Notes under the pieces: model-generated
Told to the model about the DNA's origin: nothing
The model's database searches: none
Seen by the model: only the letters and a program-made list of their open reading frames with translations
Made by a program: the position numbers and the translations under genes
From: Ecdyonurus torrentis
Lineage: Eukaryota > Arthropoda > Insecta > Ephemeroptera > Heptageniidae
Length of the DNA stretch: 64,000 nucleotides
Assembly: GCA_949318235.1 (NCBI GenBank)
Contig: OX439131.1
Location: 39,200,557 to 39,264,556 of the forward strand
Direction: 5' to 3'
Shown: piece after piece, positions 1-13,381 of the stretch
Layout of the letters: every line of letters begins with the position of its first letter
How positions within the stretch are numbered: position 1 is the stretch's first letter

Positions 1-16
1 TTATGTAGTCTATGGT
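1..16 (+). mobile_element. Family B MITE, right end only
   Basis: The first bases (TTATGTAGTCTATGGT followed by TTAA at 17-20) match the right terminus of the two full family B copies. The rest of the element lies left of the window. Confidence 0.55.
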
Positions 17-433
17 TTAAATATTAACCACAAATTTTAATAAAAATATGGGGGAAGGGAGAAGAGAAAGAAGATTGGATAAATTGGTATGTACTGTACA
101 GTGTGTGTATTTGTGTGTGTGTGTGTGTATAAATATATACACACTGTAGGTCTATAGATGTAATAACAGATGCTTGAGATAGTAATTTTAGTGACATTCA
201 GAGAGCTAGGCAACACGCAACTCACGTCACTTATCTCGTATCAAAACCCAGTGTTAAACAAATAGCTTGTCATTCACTTGTTGACATTATTTTATTATGA
301 TCTAATCCTACATCATTTTCACTACGTATAATATAATCTTCAGTGTACTGCAAAAATTATAAATAAAAGCTATTTTTGTCCATTTAAAGAAAAACGACAT
401 GCATATTAAGCTCATTAATTTTTGGAGACAAAC

Positions 434-542
<109 letters not shown>

Positions 543-2595
543 AATTAAATTTATAAAAGATATGCCAAATTAAAGTAAAACTTTATTTACACATAATATC
601 TAATAAAATTCATCAGTGGTACTGTACACATGATCGTGATAATATATTTTATTATTTAAACTCAGTGCGTGTTTTTATCATAAGAATAACATCGCAAATT
701 TATCACAAGATTTTGAACGGTAAAATACTTTATCACAAACGTGTGTACATTACATAATATACATCATATTGTTTTACACATACTTATTTTATCTCAAAAA
801 CACATAAAATATAGTTTGTAAAAATAAATATGAATATGTGGGTTTGAGCGGTAAAGCAAATAAAACAAAACTAAACAAAATCAAATCATTTAATCATGAA
901 CAAAATTGATTTTTGTGTATAGGGTTAAAATACATAGGTTGAAACTTGTAGTTCTAAAAGTAATTTTTTTATTATATAGTTTAAAAAATTATTATTTGTA
1001 TGGTTCTTATATTCTAAAATATATCTTCATTTTGTATTTTTTTTTTGTATAATTGTTTAATAATTAATATAATATTATGTTTATTAGATATTTACCTTAA
1101 ATATGATGTATGTATGGGATTGACGTAAAACGACTTAAATATTAATATCAAGTAATCTCCGGTTATTTTACCACTAATTTCCTGGCGTTTCACGTGTGTA
1201 TGACGACAACTTGAAGGCGTGAAAATTTGTCAGAGATGTTTATGTAATTGTTGACAGAGCAATTTCAACATAATAATATATCACATCATATTATACGTAT
1301 AAATCATGTAGATTTGGTAATTGTATCTCAGTAAACTAAAGCAATATCAATAAAAATGTCATGCATGGTTAAATTTTAAAATATTCAATGACAATATTTT
1401 ATAATAGCATAAATTTAACCCATTATCACAAGAAAAATTAATAATAATATATTATACTAGAACATAAGATGTATTAAGATGTTTAATGTTTTAACTCAAA
1501 ACTCGTATTGTTTGTATAGCAAAATAACAAATTGTTTGTTAATTATTTTAAATTGGAAGATTGATTTATTTTGCATTGTATATTAGACATGTTACTATAA
1601 TTTTTTAAAATCATTTTAATAAGTAAATTCACCTAATAATCATAAATATATTAAACTACTTGTATATTTTTTTATAGTATTTCCAGTAATTAAACAATGT
1701 GCTTTTTCATTTAAACATTTTACTTATATTTGAAGGAAATAATTCAAGAATATTTCTTGAAAAAGTCCCAATTTTTTTATACTAAATTTTTGTTTTTCAC
1801 TATTTTTATAGGGATTGCTCCAAACTTTAATGGCTTCAAATAAAGATGGAAAGTGATCAAACATGTGGTATTAAAATCTATAAAACACTGAAAAAAATAG
1901 ATATCTAATAATTATGCTAGCTTATTTTCAGCACAATTTGTTCAATACAGCATACTTTATGCTATATTGCATAGTAAATATGCTACATAGCATAAATATT
2001 TTGTTGTGCAGCATAAATAATTAAGTTGTTCCCGTTTAGCATTATTTTTGCTATAATGACATAAATGCAGCATTAATTACGTAATTTATACTTTCTGTGT
2101 AGGAACAGGATTTTCAATTCTAAACTCACAAACAAAAGAAAATTTGCCTCCTTATAGTAAAGGTAAATAATTAAAAGGTTTGTGCAAGATGAAAACAACG
2201 TTATACTCGAAGTAAATGGCCTATTCACATGAAGCACAATGTGGTAAATTGAACTGCATGTAAATTTAATACATGTAGTTTTATGAAGATTTCATTCATT
2301 CAAATTTATTGTACATTCAAACTATTGCACTGTAAGACATTTAATTGGCTTAAATAAAATAATTATTTTAATCATTTTTTTTTTCAAAGTAATAGCTATC
2401 AGAAAACGCAACCGTACAATTTTATTTTTATATTATTATTGGACCTAATAACTAACAGTAATTAAATTTTAGGTCTCTTATTATACAGCTTTATAAGTTT
2501 TACATTAATAAATTTAAATTACTGTTCCAGGACTTTTTGACATATGAATGCTGGTTTATTTTAATAAAGTCCCAATAATTTCATACTAAATCTAA

Positions 2596-2646
<51 letters not shown>

Positions 2647-2752
2647 TACACACTCACTCACATACACACTCACTCGCACTCACACACACACATGCATACA
2701 TATACACACACACACATACATACACACACAACACACACACACACTCACACAC
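2596..2752. repeat. Compound CA/CACT array
   Basis: Pure CA at the left, then interrupted CACTCA and CATACA units; an old, decaying microsatellite. Confidence 0.93.
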
Positions 2753-3140
2753 AAACGAGGTGAAGCATGGTTGTTTCACTATACGGGGTAAATTGAATTT
2801 AAAGTGATCAAGCTGAGGTGCACTTCAAGCAGACATTAAATTAACATTTCAATGATAATAAAAGCATTTACTATTGCCAAAACTTGTGTCCTCCAATTTC
2901 AAAACACTGTTCTTTTACTACAGTATATAACCACATTATTTTTTCTATTGCAGTTTTTATTGAAAAAAGAAGTACAAAAGAACAGAATAAAATAAATAAT
3001 AATCTCCCTCTTTTTACGCAAAGAAACACAAATGAGTTTCAAAATTACGTTAAGATATTATTTTCAACCTGTTTAACCATGCTTTTAAATATCATTATAA
3101 AGTGCATTCACATATTCTTCTTTTTTTTTTTCTTTTTTTT

Positions 3141-3216
3141 TTGTAATTTTGCGCAGCAAATTATTTAATTGCATTGTTTTGAATGGGTATAACTAATTTG
3201 CTGCGCAAAGTTACAA
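3141..3216. repeat. 76-nt hairpin with 23-bp stem
   Basis: TTGTAATTTTGCGCAGCAAATTA (3141-3163) pairs with 3194-3216 with a single mismatch; loop of 30 bases. Size and shape resemble a small-RNA precursor, but a tiny inverted-repeat element is equally likely. A T-rich tract precedes it. Confidence 0.6.
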
Positions 3217-3853
3217 CAAATAAACAAATATGTATATGCACTTTTAAATAATAAGATACAGATAGTGTTATCAAAAACTTTTGCAACGATTTGACGATTT
3301 TTAAGACTAAAAAGATAAAATAATGTGATATTATTTAAGGATGACAAAAATGCGCCCAGCTATATTTAAATTCGATTATTTTGTGCAATGTATAAGTATT
3401 GAATCTTAAAATGTTTCCATATTGTATAATTCAATACATTCAGTAAAAATACAATTATCAGTAATATAAAATATAACTTACAATCGTTTAAAAAATAAGG
3501 ATAATTTGAAATAAATTTATCTGACGACGGTCACCGAAAAAAAAAATTTAATTTTAAATGTATTGAAAAAATTATCCCTTCACTTGAAAAAATAAATATA
3601 TTATCTGATTTTAAAACAGCTTCATAAAAAATTATCATAAAAAAAAACTATTAAGTAGTATATAGAATAATATACTCAATTGGTGAATGTTATCAGTACT
3701 TATAGATTCTGATATATATTTACACTATAATAATCACCGAATAGCAGTGTCACCTTTTGCTGGTGCTATATACATACAAAGCATATAAAAATCCAATTAC
3801 TCTTTTATAAATAACAAAGTAGAAATATTATTGATTGATTAATTCAATCATAC

Positions 3854-3988
3854 CTTTCTATTCAGAGCTCTATATTGCGCTGAAGTTCTGCTAAAACTCT
3901 CCATTGACAGATAGGCACCTGATGACAGGCCAACTCGTAATAAAAAGTAAAACTGGGCAGTTAAATGTTGTGTGTCCCCTACCTCCAT
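3854..3988 (-). CDS. Candidate further alternative first exon
   Basis: On the minus strand a frame runs from a TAA through an ATG at 3988 (MEVGDTQHLTAQ) and a second ATG at 3904 (MESFSRTSAQYR) to AGAAAG|GTATGA, a moderate donor, ending in phase 0. That phase would let it splice to whatever exon follows PDE8 exon 3. The 5' part is GC-richer than the background and has CTCC/CCTCC blocks like a promoter or 5' UTR. Against it: the donor is not strong, neither ATG context is striking, and the peptide is not recognised. It could be an unrelated non-coding exon or chance. Confidence 0.3.
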
Positions 3989-4818
3989 GTAACGACGGGA
4001 GGCAGGAGGGAGGACGCACGATTAACAGGCTGGTCACTGAGCATGTGGTCAGGATAATATAGATAAAGTACACACTACAAACTAGGTGCGAGCTACAAAC
4101 ATATTTACGTAACTTGGAATCAAATATATGTTTGTTTTGATTTCCTAGTGGTTTAATAAATGTACGAAAAGAATTCAATATTAAGCAACATTGTGTAATA
4201 TGAATATGTTATATTACATCGATAGAAAAAAAAAAAGTAAGAAATAAAAAGTCAAAAGAAAGCATTAAAAAAAAGTTTGCTACATTATGCTAGTTTTGGC
4301 AGGCAATATTTTGGATCCTCGTTGTCAATATCAAATATTTTTAGTTTTTTTTTTTTTTTTTTTTTCTTTCTTTTTTTTCTTTCCACTTCTATCTCTTGAT
4401 AAAAAAATGATATACATAACATAAATAATTATTTGCATATGTGAGGCAAATAGAAGGCTCATTTTGCAAACAATCATATTCCACGTATAACATTTTCGTT
4501 TTAATTTCAAATTCAAAATTTCATCATTTCCACTCTCCTACAATCGAATGAAATAAATTACACTTGTATAAGGTTATACACAGTACATGGAATGGTCAAC
4601 TTATTTGCTATGTTTACATATTATACTAATAATAATGAAAGTAGAAAAACAAACATGATACATAATTATAAATTAAAATACTGAAATTACAAACAAAAGT
4701 ACAAAAATTAAGCATTTCATCTGTTAAATTTGAATCACTATAAATTTCAAAAGAGTTATTTATAAGAGTATAACGTGTTTGAATTTATCTGTAATATAGA
4801 AGAAATTTGTTTCTTATA

Positions 4819-5126
4819 GGGTGTGTACGCATGACGTCATTCTAAGTGCTTTTCGATGCTCTTTTTGAGCAATTAGTAACATTGCTCAGTATAGGACAAA
4901 CGTAGTTTTGGGCTATTTTCTTTACAAAATTAGATATTTTTTGGTCATTATTATTTTTCTTGCATATACTTGAATGAGGTACTAATTCAACCTGTTAACA
5001 GCATCAATGCTCTCAAAAAAATTGCGAAGTATTTTTAAACTGGCAAAATGTGCCATTTTCTTATACCGGCCAATGTTATTTAGTACTCACTTATGACGTC
5101 GACTTTAACATGAATGAAACCACCCT
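4819..5126 (+). mobile_element. Family A MITE, copy 1
   Basis: About 308 bp with short ends AGGGTG at both termini. Left subterminal sequence holds a full cAMP response element TGACGTCA (4832-4839) and the right one a related TCGACGTCAT in inverse. It aligns through most of its length with 33819-34120 (opposite strand) and with 63738-64000. No coding capacity. Target duplication is not visible for this copy. Confidence 0.75.
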
Positions 5127-5731
5127 ATAGATAGTTTTTGTTTTGTTTTTATTATATTTATTTTTTTATTGGTTGATCTGTCAAAAAATCGTATAATCTC
5201 TTGAGAATATTCGACTCTTTTTGTAAAGTATAATAACAATGATTTCCCTGGAGCTTTATATATTAAGAACAAAACGATTGCGCTAAAAGTTAATTTGTAA
5301 CTATATTACTTATTAGTATATGTATAGCCAAACTTATGTTATCTCAACTATAGCACTCTGTAACACGCTGTGACGATTGCTTACAGCTACAGTTTTTTTT
5401 ATATTATACATATATATAATATATATAAAGCCTGCTGAGAATATGTTATACTGATAAAAACAAGCAAAAGCTTAAATTTTGATTTGAGTTATATCTATAA
5501 ATATAAATACACTCAATTTTTATAATTGTTTGTGTTAAAGTATTAATACTTTAACACAAAATTACATTTTTTTTTAAATATTGAATATCTGTAATAATGA
5601 ATTTTTTATACACTTTTTAAAGATTAGATAAACAAACAAATTTTAACATTTAATTTTCAATTTTATCATTTCTTTCTAAGAAATGATTCTTTGGTCAGTT
5701 GTCTTGATTTACTGGAACAGTACACCGAATA

Positions 5732-5899
<168 letters not shown>

Positions 5900-7024
5900 C
5901 TCACTCTTTCTCACCTCAGTGCAACCTGGTTAAGATGATTAGAGCAAGAAACCCGATGAGATGTGTGTAAGCTGATACACGAGAGCATTGACGACTTATA
6001 TAGCGAGCAAGCAGTCTAGTCGAATTTAGTTTATGTTAATATATTTTTGACACATACTTCAATATACTAGAATAAATTATAACTTATAGTTATTATAAAA
6101 ATAAATGATCTTTTATTAATATTTTTTATATTATAAGTAAATATTTTGATTTTTTTTCCTCCAAGGTGGTTCCATTGACTATGGTGTTCGTTTACCTCCT
6201 AAATATTTGTTTATTTGTATTTGTTTGTTTGTTTGTTTTACAATCAATGACATATATGCTCACGTCAAAATGCTTATGATCTCGAGTTGTGGTTTTCTCT
6301 CTTTAATTTCGATATGCGTTTTAACAATTTTTAGGGCTTCTGGAGAGAGCATATTTTAAATTTTAATCTCAACTTATAGAATTGTTAGTTCTATATTTCT
6401 CCCATAAAAAAAGCATTTATCAAAATAAATGACAAATTTAATGTCGATTTTTTTTTAATTATCAATTTAATATACTATTTGCATTATTGCTTGCATATAA
6501 TATAATGATGGGATAAAACTGCTTATATTAACAGTATGCCCAAAATATTTATTCCTTGTACTTTTTTTTATAAATATGCCTCATTCATTATTATATAGTT
6601 ATTTAATGAACGTGTGTATTAGTTTACTGACTTAACGTAATATTTGCATACTATTTCTTTAGAATTTATCAATAACGCTAATAAATAATACTTTATAAAT
6701 ACATACTAACAACGTAATGTTATAGATGAAACATCTCTTCAATATCTTAAATCAGATTTTAATTTGATTTATTAGCAATTATAGCTAAATGTGTGCTATT
6801 TGATTTGAAATCAACGATGAACGTTAAGTTGTAAACTTTGTTAATTATATTTTTTAATATCATTTTGTAATGCCAACTATTTTTTAATTACTATCAATGC
6901 TGTAAGGCATTTCATACAAAATAAAATAGAGATTACTATAATATAAAATATAGATAAATCATTATAATGTAAAATAAAATATTAAAGGTTTGTAAATGAA
7001 TAAAATAATAAGAGATATAATTAA

Positions 7025-7354
7025 AGGAATATACCAGAGAAAAAAATAAGTATTTATCACAAAACACTTGATGGGATTTACATATAAATATAATTAGTTT
7101 GTCTCAAAACCCATCAGTAGCCCTGTAGCATGAAGTGATCAGAAAATTCGATTTATGCAACCCGCATAACATTTTCATACTAAATTTTGAATGTTTCTGA
7201 CGGCATAAACATGAATTTTCACGCAAATTATAGTTTTTTCCCGCTCTCTCGTGGGGCTACATTAACATTCTGGTAAAATTTGTTATCAGTTTTGAAGATC
7301 CCATTTTGTGTTTATTCATTAAAAAGCACATGTTGTTTTATGTGGTCTATGGCT
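7025..7354 (+). mobile_element. Family B MITE, copy 1, flanked by TTAA
   Basis: About 330 bp between TTAA at 7021-7024 and 7355-7358. Terminal inverted repeats AGGAATATACCA and AGCCATAGACCA. Nearly collinear with 43466-43784; shared landmarks include CATAAACATGAAT and GAAGATCCCATTT. TTAA targets and short imperfect TIRs suggest a piggyBac-like non-autonomous element (inference). No ORF. Confidence 0.78.
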
Positions 7355-8079
7355 TTAAATTATCAAAAAAAAAAGGTTTAATATATCAAAGACAAGAATT
7401 CGTACAATGTGAGTCTTCTGCTAATTGTTTTTTTTTATATATAATTACATACCAATAATAATTATAATATGATAGAAAAGCTTAAAAAAAGAAGTTATTT
7501 TTATCCAAAATAATTTAAAAGAAACTTAAATGTAAAAGAAAAATGAATTTTTAACATCAAAATAAAAAAATGTATATACTGTAGTATGTATATTATAATG
7601 TTATATCACTTGAGAATTTCTTTCCTAACATTCCAAAATACTACAGTTTTGACACAAAAATAAGCTAAACTTACGGTTATCGTGTTGTTAAGATGAAACA
7701 TGTGATGAAACTGTTTATTATAAAAGTATAAATAAAATTGAAACTAAAAATTCTTTAAAAAAAAAAAAAAGATCCTATTATCAAATCTACGAAGCAATAA
7801 AAGTATTTACACTCAAGTAAAACAAAATTTGTTATGAATGGTATATCACAAAAAAAAAGTATTATAAAGAAAGATAACTAGTAGCAACAAAAATAAAAAG
7901 TTAATTTATTGCTATATATTAAGATTGCAATCAATATTTTTATTAACTGATAAACCATTTTATAATTATATAGTAGTTATAAATCTCTTTTGCGTATTGT
8001 TTTTTTTTATATTGTTTCTTACTATCTATGGCTTGTGTAACATAGTTTTGTAAGTTTTTGTATTTTATCATGAGAATTC

Positions 8080-8081
<2 letters not shown>

Positions 8082-8115
<34 letters not shown>
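8082..8115. repeat. (TC)n
   Basis: Short dinucleotide run; further CT runs lie at 8272-8294 and 8909-8950, and a poly-A of about 35 at 8390-8424. Confidence 0.9.
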
Positions 8116-8120
<5 letters not shown>

Positions 8121-8388
8121 CCTCTCTTTTTCATTTAGCCATGGAGCTTAAAATGTCACACATCTTTCTTTCTTTCCTATCTCAGAAAATGTACGCTACC
8201 TCCTTAAAAATTGTTGCAAAATTTATCAATAAAATAATAAAATACTAAAATAATACTGTATATTTCTTCTCTCGCTCTCTCTCTCTCTCTCTCTAAGACT
8301 CAAAATAGTATTTATATATTATCCTCTTGGGTTCACCAATCAATAAAATACTTCAAATAGCTTTTCCAGTAAATAAGATAGAGGGTTC

Positions 8389-8426
<38 letters not shown>

Positions 8427-8666
8427 AGGAAAAACGTCAATAATATAACAATGAAACAAGATATGTATCGAACAGTTCTCAATATTTTTATTCGAGGTTA
8501 TTTCTTCATGTGGTCAACATCAAACATGTCATAATAAAATAGAAAAATGCCACAAATATTATTATACTTGATAGTTTATTATTCTTATATTGTCAAACTG
8601 AACAATTTTGGCATGTATTATTTCATGTTATATTATTTGATATTTAATCGTATATTGAGAGGTTGC

Positions 8667-8686
8667 AGGGGCGGGGGGGGGGGGGG
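8667..8686. repeat. G-rich run
   Basis: GGGGC followed by 14 G, an unusual tract for such AT-rich DNA. Confidence 0.9.
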
Positions 8687-8905
8687 TATAGTTTACTTGA
8701 ATAAAAATATTTGTATTGTATAAATGAATATTTTGAAACTTTTGACCCACTCTTTGAATAGCTTCAACAGCAGCTACAATATTAACAACAAAAGGAACAA
8801 ATTGAGGAAAACATAGAACATGAATTTGTATTGGTACATATTATTTTTGTTTCTCTGATATTGTATTTACCGGGAGGTTAAAAAAAGTGGTGGAAATCGA
8901 TTAAT

Positions 8906-8952
<47 letters not shown>

Positions 8953-9816
8953 CAGCGGTCATCTCAACACTCTCAACGAATCTCTTCGCCACAATTTTTT
9001 ATGCCACCCCAGTCATTCAAAACTTTTTTTTCCTATTATTTTATACGACAAACTTTTTCCTGTACCGTCCTTTTTTTTGTACAAATATTACACATCGTTG
9101 ATTGTGAAAAGAAATGTGATGACATGATGACAAATTTAAGTTGTCATAATGTACTATCATAATATATATATATATAATCCTTTATGTATATATATATACA
9201 CAGTTTTAGTTTTAATTAAAATTTAACGCGTATGAAACATTTTTTAGCACAGTTCATCTTTACTGAAAGAAACTTTTGAAATGTAATTATATTTTTTAAA
9301 TTAAATTTTTTTTACATATAATATGCAAGTTTTAATTTAAGCATTTTTTATTATTATTTTCTTCTTTTTGTGTGAGTGTATGAACCAAAATGTAATTACA
9401 TTACTTTTATAAATTAATATTTTTAACTTTTAACATCTTTTACTACAAACATTATTTGATATACTGTATGGTTTAGATGTTAATATAATTGTTTATTGGT
9501 TTAGATCTTATAATTTACTGCATTTTTTTTAAATTTTTTTAGTTCACTCATTTCAACTTACTTTCTTTAAAAACCTATTTATTATGTTTTGGATAATTAT
9601 TTATTAATATTATTATTTTGTATTTTTTTTTACAACAGTTTATATATTTTTAAGGTCAAAATTAAAAATTCTAAAGTTTTATTTAGCTCAAAAGAATATC
9701 ATGATAAGAGAGAATGAGAGAGAGAGAGAGAGTTGAGAGATTTACTAGTGTTCAAACGGAAAGAGCTTAAAAAGCGAAATATAAGAAAATGTAATTGAAA
9801 ATAATTAGTGTGATGC

Positions 9817-9906
9817 GTAAACCCTGTTTTCTTACACCAAAAAATGCGCATTGCATTTGAATAACCATAAGTGATCGTCATTTTAAGAGCACAAAACAGG
9901 GTTTAC
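9817..9906. repeat. 90-bp inverted repeat with 14-bp arms
   Basis: GTAAACCCTGTTTT at 9817-9830 and its exact complement at 9893-9906. Possibly termini of a small degenerate element. Confidence 0.55.
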
Positions 9907-11230
9907 GAACAGTATTATTGTACTGGTCTATGTTACGTATGAAGTCACAATTTTTGAAAATAGAAATGCGCAAGCGTAATCTCACAATAATAGGTCTTTG
10001 TTTAAGTTCCATGATGACATAACTTGACATAAATCTTGTTTAAAATTTATAGAAACTTTTCAGATAACAAAGCAAAAAGCGTTCAACAATTTTTTTTTAC
10101 ACTACAAGGAGCCTTGAAAAGATCTGCTCGTCCCTAAATAAATTAATTTATAGCAAACTATACAATATTAACTTAATCTTCTAGTATTTTGTTTACCATA
10201 TACATGAAATATAATGTGTTTTAAATACAAATATACATAATTTAGTACAATATTGATTAAATGTTGAATAATTTTGTAATAGAAATGAAAATACTACGAA
10301 AAACACATGAGAATAAAAGTTGGATAAACAATTTACCTTTTCACATATGGGTTGAAATTTAACGTGAAAATTCAAAATTCGATAACATTCTAATTTGATT
10401 AATTAATTTCATTGCATTTTGCTATTTTGTTTTCCGTTTGAGTGATATAATAAGTATTATATTATTACTATTATATTCATCCATACAATTATAAAAATAA
10501 AGACACAAAAATGTTCATGGAGATTTAAGTGAAAAAGTTTTAAAGTGTAACCACTTTTGCTTTTTATTTTATTTTTTTTTTATTGTTATTTTTTGTTCTT
10601 CAGCCAAGTTTGTCTGACTGTGTTTTATAAAAAAAAAATAATTTTAAAGTTAAAATGCTGCGATTTGACTCACTCCTGTGCCAAGATGTAAAAGCATGAC
10701 TTATATAATTTATCTTTGAAGAAAAGTATCATGAATTGGTTCTATTTTTACATATTTTATATTAAAAAGAAATATTTAGCTTTAAAAATATATATAATAT
10801 TATGTTGAATTTTATTTTTACTTTACACATAAAATTTTAAAATCTTACTTTTGAATTCTATAACTTCTATAATAACAACTTTACATAATGAATACATATA
10901 TGAATATGAATTATTATAGGGTTATTTCATAACTTCATAGTAGAAGTAGAGAAAAATAATATTAATTTTTACTGATTTGTTGGTAATTTCATCAAGTTAT
11001 TAGCCTCTCTGACTAATCTCAAACATCATGCTTTAAATATTTAGATGAAGTTTTTATAATATTCTCGTTGTAAAATTTATTAATAAGGGACATAATTTTA
11101 TTTCAAAAATTAATAACTTTAGGTTAACGGGTAACTGTGTGATCCAGAAGAAAAATTTAAGGCAGTAAAAGTTTCAGAGTGCAGAAGAAAAAGAAAAGGT
11201 ACTTTTTTTTTGTCCCAGTTTATCGCTTAC

Positions 11231-11290
11231 CTTCATGGCTCCTTGTTGAGCGTGAAACATTGGTCCAAAACGAACCTCCTGCATGGAACG
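11231..11290 (-). CDS. PDE8: PDE8 homologue, coding exon 3 (VRFGPM block)
   Basis: A 60-nt exon of exactly 20 codons, phase 0 on both sides. Seen on the minus strand: acceptor acaattgttgcag, donor ATGAAG|GTAAGC, and a peptide containing MQEVRFGPMFH. Known: vertebrate PDE8A has a V-Q-F-G-P-M block just before the receiver-like (REC) domain, which begins with a hydrophobic strand (VLLVF) in the next exon. The match in sequence and place is the best evidence for the family. Both exon 2 and the alternative exon at 13.5 kb end in phase 0 and can join it. The next exon was not found in the remaining 11 kb, so intron 3 probably runs off the window. Confidence 0.78.
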
Positions 11291-12072
11291 CTGCAACAAT
11301 TGTATGCTTTCGTCAACTTAACGTTAATAATTTGCAAATGTATACGTAATCTTATACGTTAGTAATATTAAGATAGCTTTAGGGCGTTAAAATAATCAAT
11401 CAAACTGCTATATTTTTATTTCATATTTCACAGATTTATTTTATATTAATTTAAAGTAAAAAATCTCTTTAAAAAATTTGTTAAATTTTAATTTGATACT
11501 GTTAAACTAATGTAATGAAACTATTATAAGAAATAATATTGTTTGAAAAGTATTTAGCATACGTTATTATGTTATTTTTAATTACTTGTAAATAAATATC
11601 TGAATAAATCAATAATTATAAAATAGCAGCTGTACATAATTATATTACTGTATTGTATTCCAAGCCTATAGCTGACCACAGTATTACATATTGTGGTGAT
11701 ACTATACAGAGTTACAGAGAGTTTGATGTTCAACACAAATTGAGTTATTACCTACACAATAAAATGATATTTTCAGACGAATATAGATACAGAAAAAAAA
11801 AAAAAAAAAAGATAAGTCATCGCTACTTCTCAAAAACTACAAAAGATAACACTACACGATGTACAGATAAAAAATATTGAAAATGATGGTGTTAACACAC
11901 ATTGGAAAGGATGACCGCAAGGATTTTTGTTTTAACACAATATTTTACTTTATTGCAAGTTTGTCCAAATATTAAACTACATCGAGAAAACTGTCCTTAA
12001 AATATATAGTGTATTTTAAATTATTAAATATATATCGCCAAAAAGTTTAAAAACATTAAAATATACAACATT

Positions 12073-12632
12073 GACTGTTTATGTTTACTCAAAATGCGGA
12101 AAAGGAAGTGACTGGAAAAGGAAACCACGTGACGGTAAAAGTGGGAGAAACGTTGGTGCCACCAGCAAGCTACATGATTGCTTATGTTTACTTAAAATGC
12201 GGAAAAGGAAGTGCCCGGAAGAGGAAACCACGTGACGGTAAAAGTGGGAGAAAGGTTGGTGCCAGCAGCAAGCTATCCTGAGCCACCTCCCACTTTTACC
12301 GTCACGTGGTTTCCTCTTTCGGCACTTCCTTTTCCGCATTTTATGTAAACATAAGCAGTCCATTTCTCCCAATGCTAGTTCGAACGGATACAGTGTAATT
12401 AACTATGTAAAGTCAACTGTGATTGGCTAGTAGGTTTATAACACGTTCTCTGATTGGTTTAGCACCACGGATGCAGCTTTTGGCGGGAACGACCTTGTTT
12501 TGGCCCACAGTAGATGATCATCTACTGTGGTTTTGGCCAGGATGTAGGCCTGAGCTACCTCTCACTTTTACCGTCACGTGGTTTCCTTTTCCGGCACTTC
12601 CTTTTCCGCATTTTGAGTAAACATAAGCAGTC
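12073..12632. mobile_element. 560-bp foldback element built from four copies of a ~75-bp unit
   Basis: Ends are inverted repeats beginning GACTG(T/C)TTATGTTTAC. A unit of about 75 bp occurs directly at 12073-12148 and 12176-12254 and inverted at 12285-12361 and 12552-12632. Each unit holds AAAATGCGGAAAAGGAAGTG (an ETS-like GGAAGT) and ACCACGTGAC (E-box CACGTG). The core 12362-12551 is different (see separate entry). Much richer in G+C than its surroundings. ORFs across it are read out of the repeats and are not proposed as genes. No target duplication seen. Confidence 0.8.
12420..12530. promoter_or_regulatory. Promoter-like core of the 12.1 kb foldback element
   Basis: Two inverted CCAAT boxes (ATTGG at 12422-12426 and 12453-12457), an E2F-like TTTGGCGGGAA at 12479-12489, and a perfect 26-bp palindrome at 12505-12530 centred on TGATCA. 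Spacing of two CCAAT boxes about 31 bp apart followed by an E2F site is typical of cell-cycle promoters. No transcript is evident. Confidence 0.4.
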
Positions 12633-13150
12633 GCTATGTTTCTTGTATTCAATTAAGTTGTATTTTTTGATGGGAACCCCTCCTAATAAACATTTAAATA
12701 AATATTATCACAAATATTACGATTTTTTTTTTTTTTTAATTTAAATAAAATTCAATCTTTTTATCAATCAGAATCGTTACGATATTCCTCAAAACATAAA
12801 AATGCACAATATATTGAAAATTAGCGTTATAAACTTTATTTTTAGATATCTTCAAACTTTGTTATTTAATAAGCAGAGGTAAAATTTACTCTCAATTCAT
12901 ATATAAAAAGACTTTGATGTGAATTTTACCATTTTAAATCAAAATAATGTTCTTTTCATTGAGTCATATAAATTAATTAATAAACGAATATTTTTCATGT
13001 TATAGTATTCCCATGTATATAGAAAGGACAAACATAATGTAATGATCACTGTTAGTTGCCAGGTATAAATATTATTTTACATAATGATGAAAAAGCTTTT
13101 TCATACTCAAAAAGCAAAGCTAATGAAAAATATCGCTTTATTAAATATAA

Positions 13151-13152
<2 letters not shown>

Positions 13153-13217
<65 letters not shown>
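13153..13217. repeat. (AG)n, ~65 bp
   Basis: Pure array upstream (on the genomic plus side) of an AT array at 13317-13378; both lie between exon 3 and the alternative first exon. Confidence 0.95.
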
Positions 13218-13222
<5 letters not shown>

Positions 13223-13312
13223 AGTAGCAAACAAGCTTGCGTTCGTTTTAATTAAATATGAGTTTAAAAAAAGAAATTTATCACATAAAGCATTTCAATA
13301 TAATATATGTAT

Positions 13313-13316
<4 letters not shown>

Positions 13317-13378
<62 letters not shown>
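13317..13378. repeat. (AT)n, ~60 bp
   Basis: Pure AT array about 140 bp from the donor of the alternative first exon. Confidence 0.95.

Positions 13379-13381
<3 letters not shown>

Noticed and set aside
1900..2080. Cluster of GCATA motifs at 1.9-2.1 kb
   Set aside because: Looks like a weak imperfect hairpin but the pairing is too poor to define arms.
3891..4178. 95-codon minus-strand ORF over the candidate exon at 3.9 kb
   Set aside because: Different frame from the one that reaches the GTATGA donor; no splice signal or motif.
5915..5988. Minus-strand ATG exon with a GTGAGA donor and a nearby TATATAAG
   Set aside because: The ATG is only a few bases from the TATA-like box, so it would precede the start of transcription, and its phase (2) does not fit the phase-0 exon expected next in PDE8.
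12081..12620. ORFs of 65-95 codons in the 12.1 kb foldback
   Set aside because: They repeat the same segment in direct and inverted copies and follow the transposon unit rather than a gene; no splice sites or family match.
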